Below, piece by piece: positions 32,194 to 40,972 of a stretch of 64,000 bases of DNA. The translations under genes were made by a program, and so were the position numbers. This DNA comes from Bacillus_P idriensis_A (lineage in GTDB: Bacteria; Bacillota; Bacilli; Bacillales; Bacillaceae), in NCBI RefSeq assembly GCF_050483325.1, contig NZ_JBCMYF010000025.1, positions 6,127 through 70,126 of the forward strand, written 5' to 3'. The notes below the pieces were generated by a model. That model saw nothing but the letters and a program-made list of their open reading frames with translations, was not told the DNA's origin and did no database searches. Position 1 is the stretch's first letter. Each line of letters begins with the position of its first letter.

Positions 32194-32925
32194 ATGGAAT
32201 GGCCGATTTTTTTCATTGGAATTGCAGCTACTTTTATCGGCACTCTTGCGGGCAGCGGAGGTATGATCAATATGCCGCTTATGCTGCTTTACGGCTTGCC
32301 TGTTCATACAATCATCTCCTCTAATAAATTTGCCAATACGCTGAGTTCTTTTTCAAGTTTTTATGTGCTGCTGAAGAGACGGGAGATTCATATTAGAGAG
32401 ATCATGTATACAGCCCCTTTTACGATATCAGGAGGAATTGCCGGAGCTTTTTTCACGAGCAGGATTGACGAAAACACAATGACGTATATTGCTCTTTTCC
32501 TGCTAATTTTCGCTTTAGGATTAAACTTTATAAAAAAACCGAAAGAACAAAACTCAGAGAAGGACAAAATGAAAAAAAGCCTTTATCCTCTAGTCTTTGG
32601 GATTGGCGCTTATGACGGCATGTTCGGCCCAGGCCAGGGAACTCTTCTGATGTACACCTTCCTGCATCAGGGGTTTTCGTATATTAAATCTGTTGCATAT
32701 ACGAGATTTCAAACGTTTTTAAGCTGCTCTGGCGCATTTTCCGCATATGCAATGGCAGGAATCATGAACTGGACAATCGCCCTGAGTCTGGCCGCCGGAA
32801 GCATTATTGGAGCTCAGCTTGGAGTAAGATTTGCAAGTAAGCTTAAGTTTGCCCACGCCTCGTGGCTGATCCGGCTGATTACCGTTCTGATCATCATACA
32901 GTTATTTTACAATCTAATTTTTTAG
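32194..32925 (+). CDS. TauE/SafE family sulfite/anion exporter-like membrane protein
   Basis: This protein of about 243 residues has seven or eight membrane segments. The repeated family motif occurs as GTLAGSGGMINMPLMLLYGLP in the first half and FGPGQGTLLMYTFL in the second. The family includes carriers for sulfite, sulfoacetate and other organosulfur anions; substrate unknown here. The ATG at 32194 begins the first membrane segment. A TTG at 32158 would add 12 mostly polar residues. It is divergent from ccpC, and the following VOC gene starts 11 nt after its stop, so both are probably one operon. Confidence 0.88.
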   Translation: MEWPIFFIGIAATFIGTLAGSGGMINMPLMLLYGLPVHTIISSNKFANTLSSFSSFYVLLKRREIHIREIMYTAPFTISGGIAGAFFTSRIDENTMTYIALFLLIFALGLNFIKKPKEQNSEKDKMKKSLYPLVFGIGAYDGMFGPGQGTLLMYTFLHQGFSYIKSVAYTRFQTFLSCSGAFSAYAMAGIMNWTIALSLAAGSIIGAQLGVRFASKLKFAHASWLIRLITVLIIIQLFYNLIF

Positions 32926-32936
32926 GGGGAAAAGAC

Positions 32937-33320
32937 ATGAGTTTATCAATCGTAAAACTGCATCATATCCAGCTGTGTGCACCAATTGAAGAAGAACAAA
33001 AAGCGCGTGAATTTTATTTGGATGCTTTGGGATTTGAAGAAATGAAAAAACCCGATTCTCTATTAAAGAATGGCGGGTTTTGGTGCAAAGCAGGAAACGC
33101 CGAGCTCCATATCGGTCTTGAAAAAATGGAGCAGGTGACAAGCAAACGTCATCCTGCCTTTCAGGTAGCGGATCTCGAAGCTGCCAGGGACCTGCTTAAA
33201 AAATATAAGATCAAGATTCAAAATGAAACGGAGATTCCGGGGGTTAAGAGATTTTCTTTTTTTGATCCATTTGGGAACAGGATTGAATTGCTGGAAATTC
33301 AGACTTTTTTTCAACTATAA
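32937..33320 (+). CDS. VOC family protein (glyoxalase/bleomycin resistance fold)
   Basis: This 127-residue protein has a putative metal His in KLHHIQLCAPIEEE and a Glu in FGNRIELLEIQ, with YLDALGFEEMKKPDSLLKNG and FQVADLEAARDLLKKYKI between. It is a single VOC domain with both beta-alpha modules. It could act on a small electrophile; no specific family was recognised. AGGGGGA lies 9 nt before the ATG. Coupled to the TauE/SafE gene. Confidence 0.85.
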   Translation: MSLSIVKLHHIQLCAPIEEEQKAREFYLDALGFEEMKKPDSLLKNGGFWCKAGNAELHIGLEKMEQVTSKRHPAFQVADLEAARDLLKKYKIKIQNETEIPGVKRFSFFDPFGNRIELLEIQTFFQL

Positions 33321-33354
33321 AAAGCGCAAGAGGGATTTCCTCCTACGCTTTTTT
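33319..33354. terminator. shared terminator between VOC and DHA2 genes
   Basis: AAAAAGCGCAAGAGGGA pairs with TCCTCCTACGCTTTTTT, with small internal mismatches, between convergent genes. Its right half extends into the end of the transporter gene. Confidence 0.6.
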
Positions 33355-34857
33355 GCTTTCTTTAGGCAAATTTAAGATCAGCAGAAAACTAATGACCGCG
33401 AAAGCAAAAACAACAATGTACACACTGTGCAGAGACTCTGTCAGCCCAGCCTTTAACGCCTGGATCGCCCCGTTTGAAAGCTTAGCTGCAGACTCGGAGC
33501 TTAAAAGCTGATTTACTGAATCTAAATTGACTGTTTCATTGATTCCCTGCTCCTTAAAATAAGATTGCAGCCTTGTATTTAAAATCCCTCCCAACATGGC
33601 AGCTCCAATCGTATTGCCAAGCGTTCTCATAAACATATTCGCAGCAGTCGCCGACCCCCTCTGCTCCCAGCTGACTGTGCTCTGGATAGAAACAATAAAT
33701 GCTGTTGTCGTCATCCCCATGCCAATTCCGACTATAAACGACCCCAGAGCTGCCCACAGCGGCCCATCATCCGGACTTAAATTAAAAAAGACAAGACTTC
33801 CTGCAATCAGGGCAATTCCACCGATGACAGAGGTTGTCCGGAAACCGATTTTCAAAAGCAGATTGCCGGATACAGTTGCAGCAATCGGCCACCCAATCGA
33901 CATAGCAGTCAGAGTAAAACCTGCTACAATTGGTGTTTGTCCCATTACTGCCTGGACGAAAGCAGGTAAAAATGAAGAAATGCCTATCAGCATAACACCT
34001 GTAGTCAATGATGTCATATTCGCAATAAAAATGCTCTTTTCTCTCCATATTTCAAAAGGCATCATAGGTTCTTTTGCCCGATGTTCTTGTCGAATAAATA
34101 GGACAAAAGTTAGAAGGGCTGCAGCAGACAGAAAAAGAATTGGAGCTGAAAGCCACGCCCATCTGATGCCGCCTTCAACAAGGACAATCATTGCCGAACT
34201 TATAGACGCAAATAACAGAACTGCGCCTTTGTAGTCAATCGAATGTTTTTTCCTCTCCACATCTTCATGCAAATACAGCACCAATCCAGCGATCGCCAAC
34301 AGTCCAAGCGGAATATTAATCCAAAACACAAAGCGCCAGCTGACGAATTGGACAAGCAGTCCCCCTATTGCCGGACCCATAATCGCAGAGATTCCCCAGA
34401 CGCTCGATAAATACCCTTGAATCTTTGCACGTTCTTCCTTCGTATAAATATCCCCTACAATCGTAGAAGCAACCGGCATAACAGCACCTGCACCAAAGCC
34501 TTGGACAAACCTCGCAGCAATCAGCCATTCCATTGAATTAACCAGCCCGCACAAAATCGAGCCGACTAAAAAAACGGAAATGCCAAAGATCAATACCGGC
34601 TTTCTCCCGAATAAATCCGAAAGCTTGCCGTAAATTAAGACCGTCACGGCATTCATCAGCAAATAGGAAGAAAAAATCCAGCTGTACAGAGAAAAGCCCC
34701 CAAGCTCGCCTACAATTGCCGGCATCGCAGTGGAGACAATCGTTGCCTCAATCGCTGCCATAAACATTGCAAGCATAATAGCCGCAAGAACGAAGGGGCG
34801 CTTCATATTAGATGATTGTTTATTGATTTGTTCTTTTTCAAGCACTGCCTGTGTCAT
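33343..34857 (-). CDS. DHA2 family MFS drug efflux transporter (14 segments)
   Basis: This protein of about 504 residues has motif A as GKLSDLFGRKPVLIFG, motif C-like GISAIMGPAIGGLLVQF, and MLAMFMAAIEATIVSTAMPA at the first helix (motif D1). These features and 14 membrane segments are those of the EmrB/QacA group of proton-driven exporters. The start MTQAVLEKEQ at 34857 has GGAGGGG upstream. No TetR or MarR gene is adjacent, so regulation is not evident. Substrate unknown. Confidence 0.92.
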   Translation of the reverse strand: MTQAVLEKEQINKQSSNMKRPFVLAAIMLAMFMAAIEATIVSTAMPAIVGELGGFSLYSWIFSSYLLMNAVTVLIYGKLSDLFGRKPVLIFGISVFLVGSILCGLVNSMEWLIAARFVQGFGAGAVMPVASTIVGDIYTKEERAKIQGYLSSVWGISAIMGPAIGGLLVQFVSWRFVFWINIPLGLLAIAGLVLYLHEDVERKKHSIDYKGAVLLFASISSAMIVLVEGGIRWAWLSAPILFLSAAALLTFVLFIRQEHRAKEPMMPFEIWREKSIFIANMTSLTTGVMLIGISSFLPAFVQAVMGQTPIVAGFTLTAMSIGWPIAATVSGNLLLKIGFRTTSVIGGIALIAGSLVFFNLSPDDGPLWAALGSFIVGIGMGMTTTAFIVSIQSTVSWEQRGSATAANMFMRTLGNTIGAAMLGGILNTRLQSYFKEQGINETVNLDSVNQLLSSESAAKLSNGAIQALKAGLTESLHSVYIVVFAFAVISFLLILNLPKESKKA

Positions 34858-34887
34858 AAGAATCCCCTCCATTAAAACAGCAAATAA

Positions 34888-34974
34888 GAAAAGCGCAAGG
34901 CCTGTTTAGCGCAGGCATGACAGAACGGATCCGCTCGCTATTGAAGCGCCAAATTTTATACTTTCTTATTTTCA
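34888..34974 (+). repeat. intergenic hairpin repeat, internally deleted long-tailed copy
   Basis: GAAAAGCGCAAGGCCTGTTT, AGCGCAGGCATGACAGA and then directly GGATCCGCTCGCTATTGAAG and the TATACTTTCTTATTTTC tail. The central hairpin and most of the right arm are missing. Confidence 0.75.
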
Positions 34975-34975
34975 A

Positions 34976-35007
34976 ACAAAAGAAGGAGGCAGGCATGCAC
35001 TCCTTCT
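34976..35007 (-). terminator. terminator after darB
   Basis: On the minus strand AGAAGGAG pairs with CTCCTTCT around an 11-nt loop and is followed by TTTGTTTG. Confidence 0.65.
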
Positions 35008-35014
35008 CTAACCA

Positions 35015-35461
35015 TTATCTGTCTTTCATGTTCATTTGGTTTTTCAGTTCTTTAAGAATTGCCCGTCTTGTTAAAATCCCTTCAAACACACCTTCTTCGT
35101 CTACTACGCAGACAAAAGAGTGGTCAATGACCAAATCTAACCCTTTGGAAAGAGAATCATTCAGCAAGAGACGCGGTATATCAGCATTCATCGCTTCTTC
35201 GACTTTCATTTCTTCAAGCTTTTCAAATTCGATTCTTTGAAGACCAAGAATTGCATCCATCATCATATTGGTGCCGAGCAGCCCGTGAAGCTTGAAAAAA
35301 GGATCAAGCACAGGCACCGCTGTATAGCCCGTTTTTGTCAGAACCAGCAGCGCGTGCTCAAGGTTATTCCCCACCTGCACATGCGCAACTTTATCTGCTG
35401 GAATCATATACTCTTGTATGGTTGATTCATTTAATAATTTGGTTGTATGTAAACTAATCAA
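35015..35461 (-). CDS. darB: CBS domain protein DarB/CbpB (YkuL), c-di-AMP binding
   Basis: This 148-residue protein is made of two CBS motifs: EYMIPADKVAHVQVGNNLEH with TGYTAVPVLDP, and VEEAMNADIPRLLLNDSL with SFVCVVDEEGVFEGILTRR. Sequence and synteny match B. subtilis YkuL. That protein binds c-di-AMP, and its free form binds and activates the (p)ppGpp synthetase Rel and pyruvate carboxylase. It links potassium/c-di-AMP status to the stringent response. The ATG at 35461 is followed by a typical family start. Confidence 0.92.
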   Translation of the reverse strand: MISLHTTKLLNESTIQEYMIPADKVAHVQVGNNLEHALLVLTKTGYTAVPVLDPFFKLHGLLGTNMMMDAILGLQRIEFEKLEEMKVEEAMNADIPRLLLNDSLSKGLDLVIDHSFVCVVDEEGVFEGILTRRAILKELKNQMNMKDR

Positions 35462-35780
35462 TTTGTTCTTCCTCTCTAAAAAAGTTCAGACCGAACAATA
35501 TTACCCCTTCATGTCTTGTTTGAAACATCCCATTATATTTTACCACAAATGGCCTAAGAAATGCGGAAACGGCTGTTTAGCTTTTGAAGACAGCAGGGGA
35601 TTTCAATCCTTTTAGGCATTTAACTGCAGAGATTCTTTCATTTTCGTAATCATTGAGTCATTACGTTTAATCCCAAGACTTAAGCAATCATTCCTAAACT
35701 TCCGGATTTTTATCTCAAAGGTTTGACCGGCAACTAATCACTATCTCGATGAAAACGCATCCACACTGAACTATACCATA
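35462..35780. other. gap with a degenerate repeat remnant
   Basis: GAAATGCGGAAACGGCTGTTTAG at 35558 is recognisable as the left end of the hairpin repeat family, followed by GACAGCAGGGGATTTCAATCC; the rest is lost. No reading frame with a ribosome binding site was found in the remaining 180 nt. The darB promoter is expected near 35465-35530. Confidence 0.5.
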
Positions 35781-35807
35781 AAAAAAGATACTCTAACGCA
35801 GAGTATC
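35781..35807 (-). terminator. terminator after the 63-residue hypothetical gene
   Basis: GATACTCT-AACGC-AGAGTATC, followed on the minus strand by seven T residues. Confidence 0.85.
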
Positions 35808-35821
35808 AAACATATGTAATT

Positions 35822-36013
35822 CTATAGTTCAAATCTGATTCGGTCATACAAGCTTACAAGCTTCTGATACGTTGCGTTATCTGTTTGTTTAGTCCCGCTC
35901 TCGATGTCATAAATTTCGCTGCTGATCAGCTCAAGAGCATATTGCTGTTTAAGTAAAAGCTCCACTAAAAATTTTTGATCGTCTGATGAGAGTATTTCAA
36001 CTGCAGAATTCAT
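35822..36013 (-). CDS. small hypothetical protein
   Basis: This 63-residue protein (starting MNSAVEILSSDDQKFLVELL) is predicted to be fully alpha-helical: two amphipathic helices with conserved-looking LLLKQQYALELISSEIYDIE. AAGGGGG lies about 8 nt before the ATG, and its own terminator follows the stop, so the gene is credible. No membrane span. Family not recognised. It lies between darB and ykuK. Confidence 0.7.
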   Translation of the reverse strand: MNSAVEILSSDDQKFLVELLLKQQYALELISSEIYDIESGTKQTDNATYQKLVSLYDRIRFEL

Positions 36014-36087
36014 TTTTTATTGCCCCCTTATGATTTAGAGTAATCAATTTTTGAGTCTTGCGTCAACCGCAAATTCCGACACTTTCT

Positions 36088-36606
36088 TTACTTAGTGAAT
36101 CGATTGGCATAGCTGAATGCTGTATATGAATCAGGCTTTATTTTCGCTTCAATTCCCATAGCCTGTATTCTGCCTGTCATTTCCTGGATCAGGTCTTTGG
36201 TTAGTCCTTTTCTTCCAATATCAAGGTGAATTTCAAACATCAAATCTGCCCCTTCATCTGAATAAGGAATCAAAATTTCTGCCAGTTCTGCCAGGTAGTT
36301 TGTTGTAAAAGCGTAAGCCAGTTCCTGACTTAATGTTGTTTCCATTGAAATTTTTTCATGCAGACTTTCAATTGCCCGTGGGATAACCGTATTTTTCAAG
36401 CAGCCCCATGCTCCTTTTCCAAGGCGGTGCACATGTACGGCCGTAATAAACTTCGTATCGTGCTGATGCACTTGAGAATCTGTTCCAATGGACAATATAT
36501 ATTCAGAACGCGGATCTTTTGAAATGAATGTTTTAATTCTTTCAATCATGACTTCAAATGACATACTTCCTTCAGACACATTATAAAAGATAAAGTGATC
36601 AGTCAT
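36088..36606 (-). CDS. ykuK: YkuK family protein (DUF458, RNase H-like fold)
   Basis: This 172-residue protein has SEYILSIGTDSQVHQHDTKF, YAFTTNYLAELAEILIPYSD and LMFEIHLDIGRKGLTKDLIQ, the conserved parts of the DUF458 family thought to have a ribonuclease H-like fold. Acidic residues at the ends of strands are present. Function unknown. Length and order (ykuJ-ykzF-ykuK) match B. subtilis, but a terminator and a gap of 416 nt separate it from ykzF here. Confidence 0.9.
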   Translation of the reverse strand: MTDHFIFYNVSEGSMSFEVMIERIKTFISKDPRSEYILSIGTDSQVHQHDTKFITAVHVHRLGKGAWGCLKNTVIPRAIESLHEKISMETTLSQELAYAFTTNYLAELAEILIPYSDEGADLMFEIHLDIGRKGLTKDLIQEMTGRIQAMGIEAKIKPDSYTAFSYANRFTK

Positions 36607-36991
36607 ATGACAGCTCCTTTTTAAGAAAAAGAATACGGAAACACCATATTATATGCTTGGCTTCACCCGGTGTTGAGTAAAATTGGCGTAAATTTCATAG
36701 TATATTTTTTCCTTACGCTGCCATTTTTAAACAAGCATCCACCAGGATAAGCTTTTCTCTTGTAGGGAGCTTCTTTTAATCGACCTCTTTCCTTTCATTC
36801 CATTTATTATAAGACGCCCGTTTCTTAAAGAAAGTTTCCTATATATTGAAAAATTTTCAAAAAAACTTCTGTTATGGAATATGTGTGGATATTTCAAGGT
36901 GTCATTGGTCACATTTAGTTTCGTCTGCACTCTTACATAGACGATGAACTGAATTTACTGTTTCTTGCTTTCGGTTAACCTCGCCTAAAAA
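36607..36991. other. gap upstream of ykuK without a convincing gene
   Basis: It must hold the ykuK promoter. A 23-codon minus-strand frame (36727-36798; MKGKRSIKRSSLQEKSLSWW) is cationic, but it lacks a ribosome binding site and is probably chance. Nothing else was recognised. Confidence 0.5.
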
Positions 36992-37021
36992 ACACAAAAA
37001 AACAGCCAATAAACTTGGCTG
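36992..37021 (-). terminator. terminator after ykzF
   Basis: On the minus strand CAGCCAA-GTTTA-TTGGCTG followed by TTTTTTTGTGTTTTTT. Confidence 0.82.
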
Positions 37022-37022
37022 C

Positions 37023-37172
37023 CTAACCTTTTTTCGTTTGAATATTACGCATATGATAATTGCAGTTGGAACACGAATAAATGACATTTTGATTGGATTG
37101 GGCAGTCAGGACCTCATCAAGGGACTGCTGCTCATAACAATTCGGACAAATGACGCTTGGTTTCGTATTCAT
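37023..37172 (-). CDS. ykzF: small zinc-ribbon protein YkzF
   Basis: This 49-residue protein has two CxxC knuckles (ICPNCYEQQ and YSCSNCNYHM) spaced as in a zinc ribbon. The ATG at 37172 has AGGAGGG 5 nt upstream. It starts 14 nt after the ykuJ stop. Function unknown; the name rests on position and length compared with the B. subtilis ykuJ-ykzF-ykuK order. Confidence 0.8.
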   Translation of the reverse strand: MNTKPSVICPNCYEQQSLDEVLTAQSNQNVIYSCSNCNYHMRNIQTKKG

Positions 37173-37185
37173 CAGTTCCCTCCTA

Positions 37186-37422
37186 TTATTGGAGCAAATC
37201 AAAAATTTCAATTGCGATCATATCGATATTGTCAAATTGATAAGTTTGAGGCTTTTCATCTTTTTGAAATACTTCTAATTCGAACGTATCGGTTTTATCA
37301 AAGTATTTAACACTGCAACGTTTTTCACCCTCTACTTCAAAGAAGCGCTGGTTGGGTTCATTTGAAGTCGCGTTTTCTTGCAGACTTTGAAGTCTAGTAA
37401 TGATACCTAAAAGCTGTGACAT
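37186..37422 (-). CDS. ykuJ: YkuJ family protein (DUF1797)
   Basis: This 78-residue protein has SQLLGIITRLQSLQENATSN at the start, RFFEVEGEKRCSVKYFDKTD in the middle, and FDNIDMIAIEIFDLLQ at the end, as in the YkuJ family. The fold is alpha-beta; function unknown. TTGGAGGTGAT precedes the ATG at 37422. First gene of a short operon with ykzF. Confidence 0.9.
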   Translation of the reverse strand: MSQLLGIITRLQSLQENATSNEPNQRFFEVEGEKRCSVKYFDKTDTFELEVFQKDEKPQTYQFDNIDMIAIEIFDLLQ

Positions 37423-37625
37423 TAGTATCACCTCCAACAGAGTGAGTCAACTTGAGGTCCGCCTTCGCCTCTAGTTTGTGCGTCCTTATTTATTCTATCC
37501 ATCCATTTTTGTCTGAAAATAAGTCAGAATATTCGCATCTTCTTTACATTGAGAGTCTGCAAATTTAAAATGGTAGTGATGGGAGAAACCAATTTTTTTA
37601 TCGATCACAAGGGGGTTAAAGATAA

Positions 37626-38594
37626 ATGTCGCTTGTAACCAAAATTGATGAACGTTTAGCAATCATAGATAGTCATGATTTAGGGATGACGGGTCGGACA
37701 AGTTCCTATGTATTACTTGAAGAGGATATCACACTCTTTGAGCCTTCATCAAGCCCTTCTGTCCCGTATATTAAAAATGGGTTAAAGGAACTTGGTATAA
37801 AACTAGAAGATATAACCAATATCATCGTTACACACATCCACCTCGACCACGCTGGGGGCGCGGGATTATTGCTTGAAAGCTGTCCAAATGCAAAAGTGAT
37901 TGTACATCCGAAAGGCGCAAAACATTTAATTAATCCCTCACGATTAATTGCAGGGGCAAAAGCTGTATACGGGGAAAAATTTGAAGAATTGTTTTCTCCG
38001 ATTATTCCAATTTCACAAGAGCGGCTACTAATAATGAATGACGGCGAGTCACTCCAGATCGGCAAGGATTCTGTTCTTACTTTTTATGATACTCCAGGAC
38101 ATGCAAACCATCACTTCAGTATTCTTGACCATAAAAGCAACAGTATGTTCACCGGTGATACAATTGGAATTTTTTATCAGGAACTGCTTCCTGATGGACT
38201 TGAATTTTATTTGCCGTCTACTTCGCCTAATCAATTTGATCCAGAAGCAATGGAGAAATCAGCTGCTTTTTATGAAAGCTTCAAATTAAATGCCCTTCAT
38301 TTCAGTCATTACGGTGTCAGTCCGAATCCGCAGCATGCCATAAACGCAATGAGACGATGGCTGCCGATCTTCCTGGAATGTGCACAAAAAGGCATGCAGC
38401 AGTCCAAACCATTCTCTTTAGAAAATGCGGCTGAGCATGTTAAAATAGAGCTTCAAAATCAAGTTTTTTCTTATTTGGATGAGCAAGGAATCCAAAGGTC
38501 ACACAAAGTATATGACATATTAGCTTTAGATTTATCCGTCTGCGCAATGGGCCTAGTTGATACGTTTAATAAGAAAATAAAATCCGGTACATAA
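37626..38594 (+). CDS. MBL-fold metallo-hydrolase
   Basis: This 322-residue protein has the metallo-beta-lactamase motif THIHLDHAGGAG, the second-site His/Asp in DTPGHANHHFSI and MFTGDTIGIF, and a C-terminal helical domain with ALHFSHYGVSPNPQ. All metal ligands are present. Such proteins hydrolyse thioesters or lactones, among others; substrate unknown. GGGGG lies 11 nt before the ATG. The glutaredoxin gene follows by 10 nt, suggesting a joint role in thiol or glyoxal chemistry, which is inference. Confidence 0.88.
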   Translation: MSLVTKIDERLAIIDSHDLGMTGRTSSYVLLEEDITLFEPSSSPSVPYIKNGLKELGIKLEDITNIIVTHIHLDHAGGAGLLLESCPNAKVIVHPKGAKHLINPSRLIAGAKAVYGEKFEELFSPIIPISQERLLIMNDGESLQIGKDSVLTFYDTPGHANHHFSILDHKSNSMFTGDTIGIFYQELLPDGLEFYLPSTSPNQFDPEAMEKSAAFYESFKLNALHFSHYGVSPNPQHAINAMRRWLPIFLECAQKGMQQSKPFSLENAAEHVKIELQNQVFSYLDEQGIQRSHKVYDILALDLSVCAMGLVDTFNKKIKSGT

Positions 38595-38604
38595 AGGAGT
38601 CTGT

Positions 38605-38850
38605 ATGTCACAGAACAAACGCGTTGAAGTCTACACACAGCCTGACTGCCCGCCATGTCAGATTGTTAAGCAATTTTTAGATCATCATAAGATTGATTAT
38701 AAGGTTTTTGACGTTTCAAAGGATGTAAAAGCCAGAAACAAAATGGTTAACGAATTCAAATCATTTTCAACACCAACTGTTACGGTAGATGAAGAGATTG
38801 TTGCAGGTTTTGACCTGCAGAAGTTGGAAAAATTGCTGAAACTCTCATAA
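38605..38850 (+). CDS. glutaredoxin family protein
   Basis: This 81-residue thioredoxin-fold protein has the dithiol motif QPDCPPCQIVKQFL and the cis-Pro in FSTPTVTVDEEIVAGFD. The CPPC motif and small size place it in the glutaredoxin/NrdH-like group. AAAGGAG lies 6 nt before the ATG, and it is cotranscribed with the MBL gene. The reductant could be bacillithiol or thioredoxin reductase; sequence does not decide. Confidence 0.88.
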   Translation: MSQNKRVEVYTQPDCPPCQIVKQFLDHHKIDYKVFDVSKDVKARNKMVNEFKSFSTPTVTVDEEIVAGFDLQKLEKLLKLS

Positions 38851-38856
38851 AACACT

Positions 38857-38887
38857 AAAATCCGGCCATGATAAATGGCCGGATTTT
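38857..38887. terminator. bidirectional terminator between glutaredoxin and Mn catalase genes
   Basis: AAAATCCGGCCAT and ATGGCCGGATTTT form a 13-bp perfect stem with flanking A and T tracts. Confidence 0.88.
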
Positions 38888-39783
38888 TATAAACCTGCTG
38901 AACGCATCAATCTTTTAGCAATTTCATCAAAATCCTCTTTTGAGATCCCCGGGGCAAATTCTTCGGGAATTTCGTCTAATTCAGGCATAGGAGCTCCTGC
39001 AGGCATTCCGTCGAATACTTTCAGAGGCTGCCCGTCAATTGGGTGCGGACCTTTCCATATCTTATCTATGTCTCTGTAATCCGTATCACTGAATGTATAT
39101 AATCTCAGGTGGACCCCCTGATCTTCAAACTTTTTCGCATGAGCAAATGCTTTATTATCAAGATTTGGAATTGGAAGCATCTTTGCAACATCTACTCCTG
39201 TAATTACTTCGAGAGCTTTTGCATAGGCTACGACATGAACACCTCCCCGTACGAGCAGATAGCCAATCATCTCTCTTGCTACAGGATGCTCGGTCATTTC
39301 ATAAACACGCATTTTATGAGTCCTTGCACCGCACTCCAAAAAGAAGTTATGCAGCAGATCAAGGACTAAGTTTCCGCTGTTAAACACGTTCTCTCCTGTC
39401 CACGGTTTACCCATTGAATCGAATGGATAAGAGGTCTGGGCTGTTCCGATGAAATGCTGGGTGTTGCGTTTGTTTACAGCTTCCTGCATCGGTGTCAAGT
39501 CTGGGGGTGCAGGATAAGTAGATCCTGTCAGCATTAAATTAATCGTGTTTGAAACGAGTTCAACATGGCCAAATTCCTCGGCGGTAATACTTGAAACAAG
39601 ATCATAAAAAGGCTTAAGTTTTTTCTTTTGCCTGAAATTAAACGACTGATACATATAGTTATTCAGAGTCGACATCTCTCCGAATTTTCCGCCCAAAAGC
39701 TCCTGTACAGCCGCTGCCGCATTTGGATCAGCATACTTTGGCTTCGGCAGTTCAATCAGAAGCCTGTTAAATCGCTTTATCAT
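38887..39783 (-). CDS. manganese catalase
   Basis: This 298-residue protein has a four-helix bundle with metal ligands in GKFGEMSTLNNYMYQSF, SSITAEEFGHVELVSNTINL, ECGARTHKMRVYEMTEHPVA and MIGYLLVRGGVHVVAYAKAL. It disproportionates hydrogen peroxide at a dinuclear Mn site. It resembles the B. subtilis general-stress YdbD/YjqC proteins more than the spore-coat CotJC, which is shorter. No clear SigB promoter was found in the 39784-40043 region. Monocistronic. Confidence 0.93.
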   Translation of the reverse strand: MIKRFNRLLIELPKPKYADPNAAAAVQELLGGKFGEMSTLNNYMYQSFNFRQKKKLKPFYDLVSSITAEEFGHVELVSNTINLMLTGSTYPAPPDLTPMQEAVNKRNTQHFIGTAQTSYPFDSMGKPWTGENVFNSGNLVLDLLHNFFLECGARTHKMRVYEMTEHPVAREMIGYLLVRGGVHVVAYAKALEVITGVDVAKMLPIPNLDNKAFAHAKKFEDQGVHLRLYTFSDTDYRDIDKIWKGPHPIDGQPLKVFDGMPAGAPMPELDEIPEEFAPGISKEDFDEIAKRLMRSAGL

Positions 39784-40043
39784 CCGAAAATCCCCTCTCC
39801 CTGAAGTGATCCATCAATAGATGGTATGTATGGACAGATTTGTCTTATTCTTTTATTTCGGTTTGCAGACCTGCTGATCCATTCACTTTAGCATTTGTGT
39901 GTCAATGTATTTAGTTGTTTTGGCAATAAATGATTGTTTTACATGATAAATGTTGTCCGTTCCTTTCCGCTTCAATCCGCTTAAGATTTTTAATCATTAG
40001 TGTGTCAGCCACATAATTTACGAAAAGAGCTATTTTTTAGACT

Positions 40044-40078
40044 CAAAAAAAAAACACAGGGACAGCCATCCCTGTGTT
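40044..40078 (-). terminator. terminator after the DUF3993 gene
   Basis: AACACAGGGA-loop-TCCCTGTGTT (10 bp), followed on the minus strand by ten or so T residues. Confidence 0.85.
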
Positions 40079-40768
40079 CTACTCTCCGTAAAAGGCAAAA
40101 TCCGTATGCTGATCAGGCTGGTCATACGCCATTAAAATGTTCTTGGCTTTAAAATATGATGTCCATAAAAACGAAAGGTCCTGATTGTTTTGAAAAGGTT
40201 CAGCTTCATTTAAATCTTCAAGAGAGTTTGAGAAAAGCACGCTTACATTAATTGCTGAATCCTCTTCTTTTTTTTCTTCAGCTGCTTCTGCCTTTGGCTC
40301 TTGATCGGAATATTGAATGGAAGAAATTTTGTAGCTTCCGTCTTCCTTGATAAATTCAACGGTTTCAAAATGATCCTCATAACTCACTGGCCCCTCGTCT
40401 TCAGCGGGGAAAAACTGATAAAGCTTCAGCTTGCTGTTCTCACTGCCGAACTTCATAGTTTCATCATAATTAAAAAATGGAATGCCGTATGGTGTGAAAT
40501 CACTGCCATATACAATATATTTTTCATTGCCTTTGTGTACATTTTCCTTCATGTAGCCATCAATAAATTCATCTGTAAAGTATGGATCCAGCGCTTGCTC
40601 GATTTCTTCAAGGGAGCGCTCATTTTCCGTAAGAGCGAACTGTGTCTGCGCTGCCTCTTGCGCGAGGTCAGCTGCGTCATCTTTATTAAACGATGACTGG
40701 GCAAAGCCTGCATGTCCAAAACCAAAAAATAAAATAAGTGCGGCGAATGTGCTTGAAATAAATTTCAT
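40079..40768 (-). CDS. secreted DUF3993-like protein
   Basis: This 229-residue protein has an N-terminal signal peptide (MKFISSTFAALILFFGFG, cleavage expected after GFA near residue 24). A helical region (NKDDAADLAQEAAQTQFALT) follows, then a mixed domain with YGSDFTPYGIPFFNYDETMK and a Lys/Glu-rich linker (EAAEEKKEED). The pattern fits an extracellular Bacillus family of unknown function (DUF3993, from memory). The ATG at 40768 has GGGAGGA upstream. Monocistronic. Confidence 0.75.
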   Translation of the reverse strand: MKFISSTFAALILFFGFGHAGFAQSSFNKDDAADLAQEAAQTQFALTENERSLEEIEQALDPYFTDEFIDGYMKENVHKGNEKYIVYGSDFTPYGIPFFNYDETMKFGSENSKLKLYQFFPAEDEGPVSYEDHFETVEFIKEDGSYKISSIQYSDQEPKAEAAEEKKEEDSAINVSVLFSNSLEDLNEAEPFQNNQDLSFLWTSYFKAKNILMAYDQPDQHTDFAFYGE

Positions 40769-40942
40769 TTTTAATCCTCCCACCTTTTTTTCGCTTCTTA
40801 TGTCTTAGTCTTTAAATTTTATCAGACTAATTGTCGTTTCTATTCAACTTTCATCCACAAAATAACATCATATTCTGACAATTTCTCTTATATTATTCAT
40901 TACCCTTATTAATGAAGGATAATCCTGAAATTTCAAATCAAT

Positions 40943-40972
40943 AAAAAAACAGCAGCAAACGCCGCTGTTTTT
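40943..40972 (-). terminator. terminator after the small membrane protein gene
   Basis: On the minus strand AACAGCGGC-GTTT-GCTGCTGTT, followed by a run of T residues. Confidence 0.75.

Noticed and set aside
39784..40043. SigB promoter for the Mn catalase gene
   Set aside because: No GTTT/GGGTA-type pair with correct spacing found on the minus strand.
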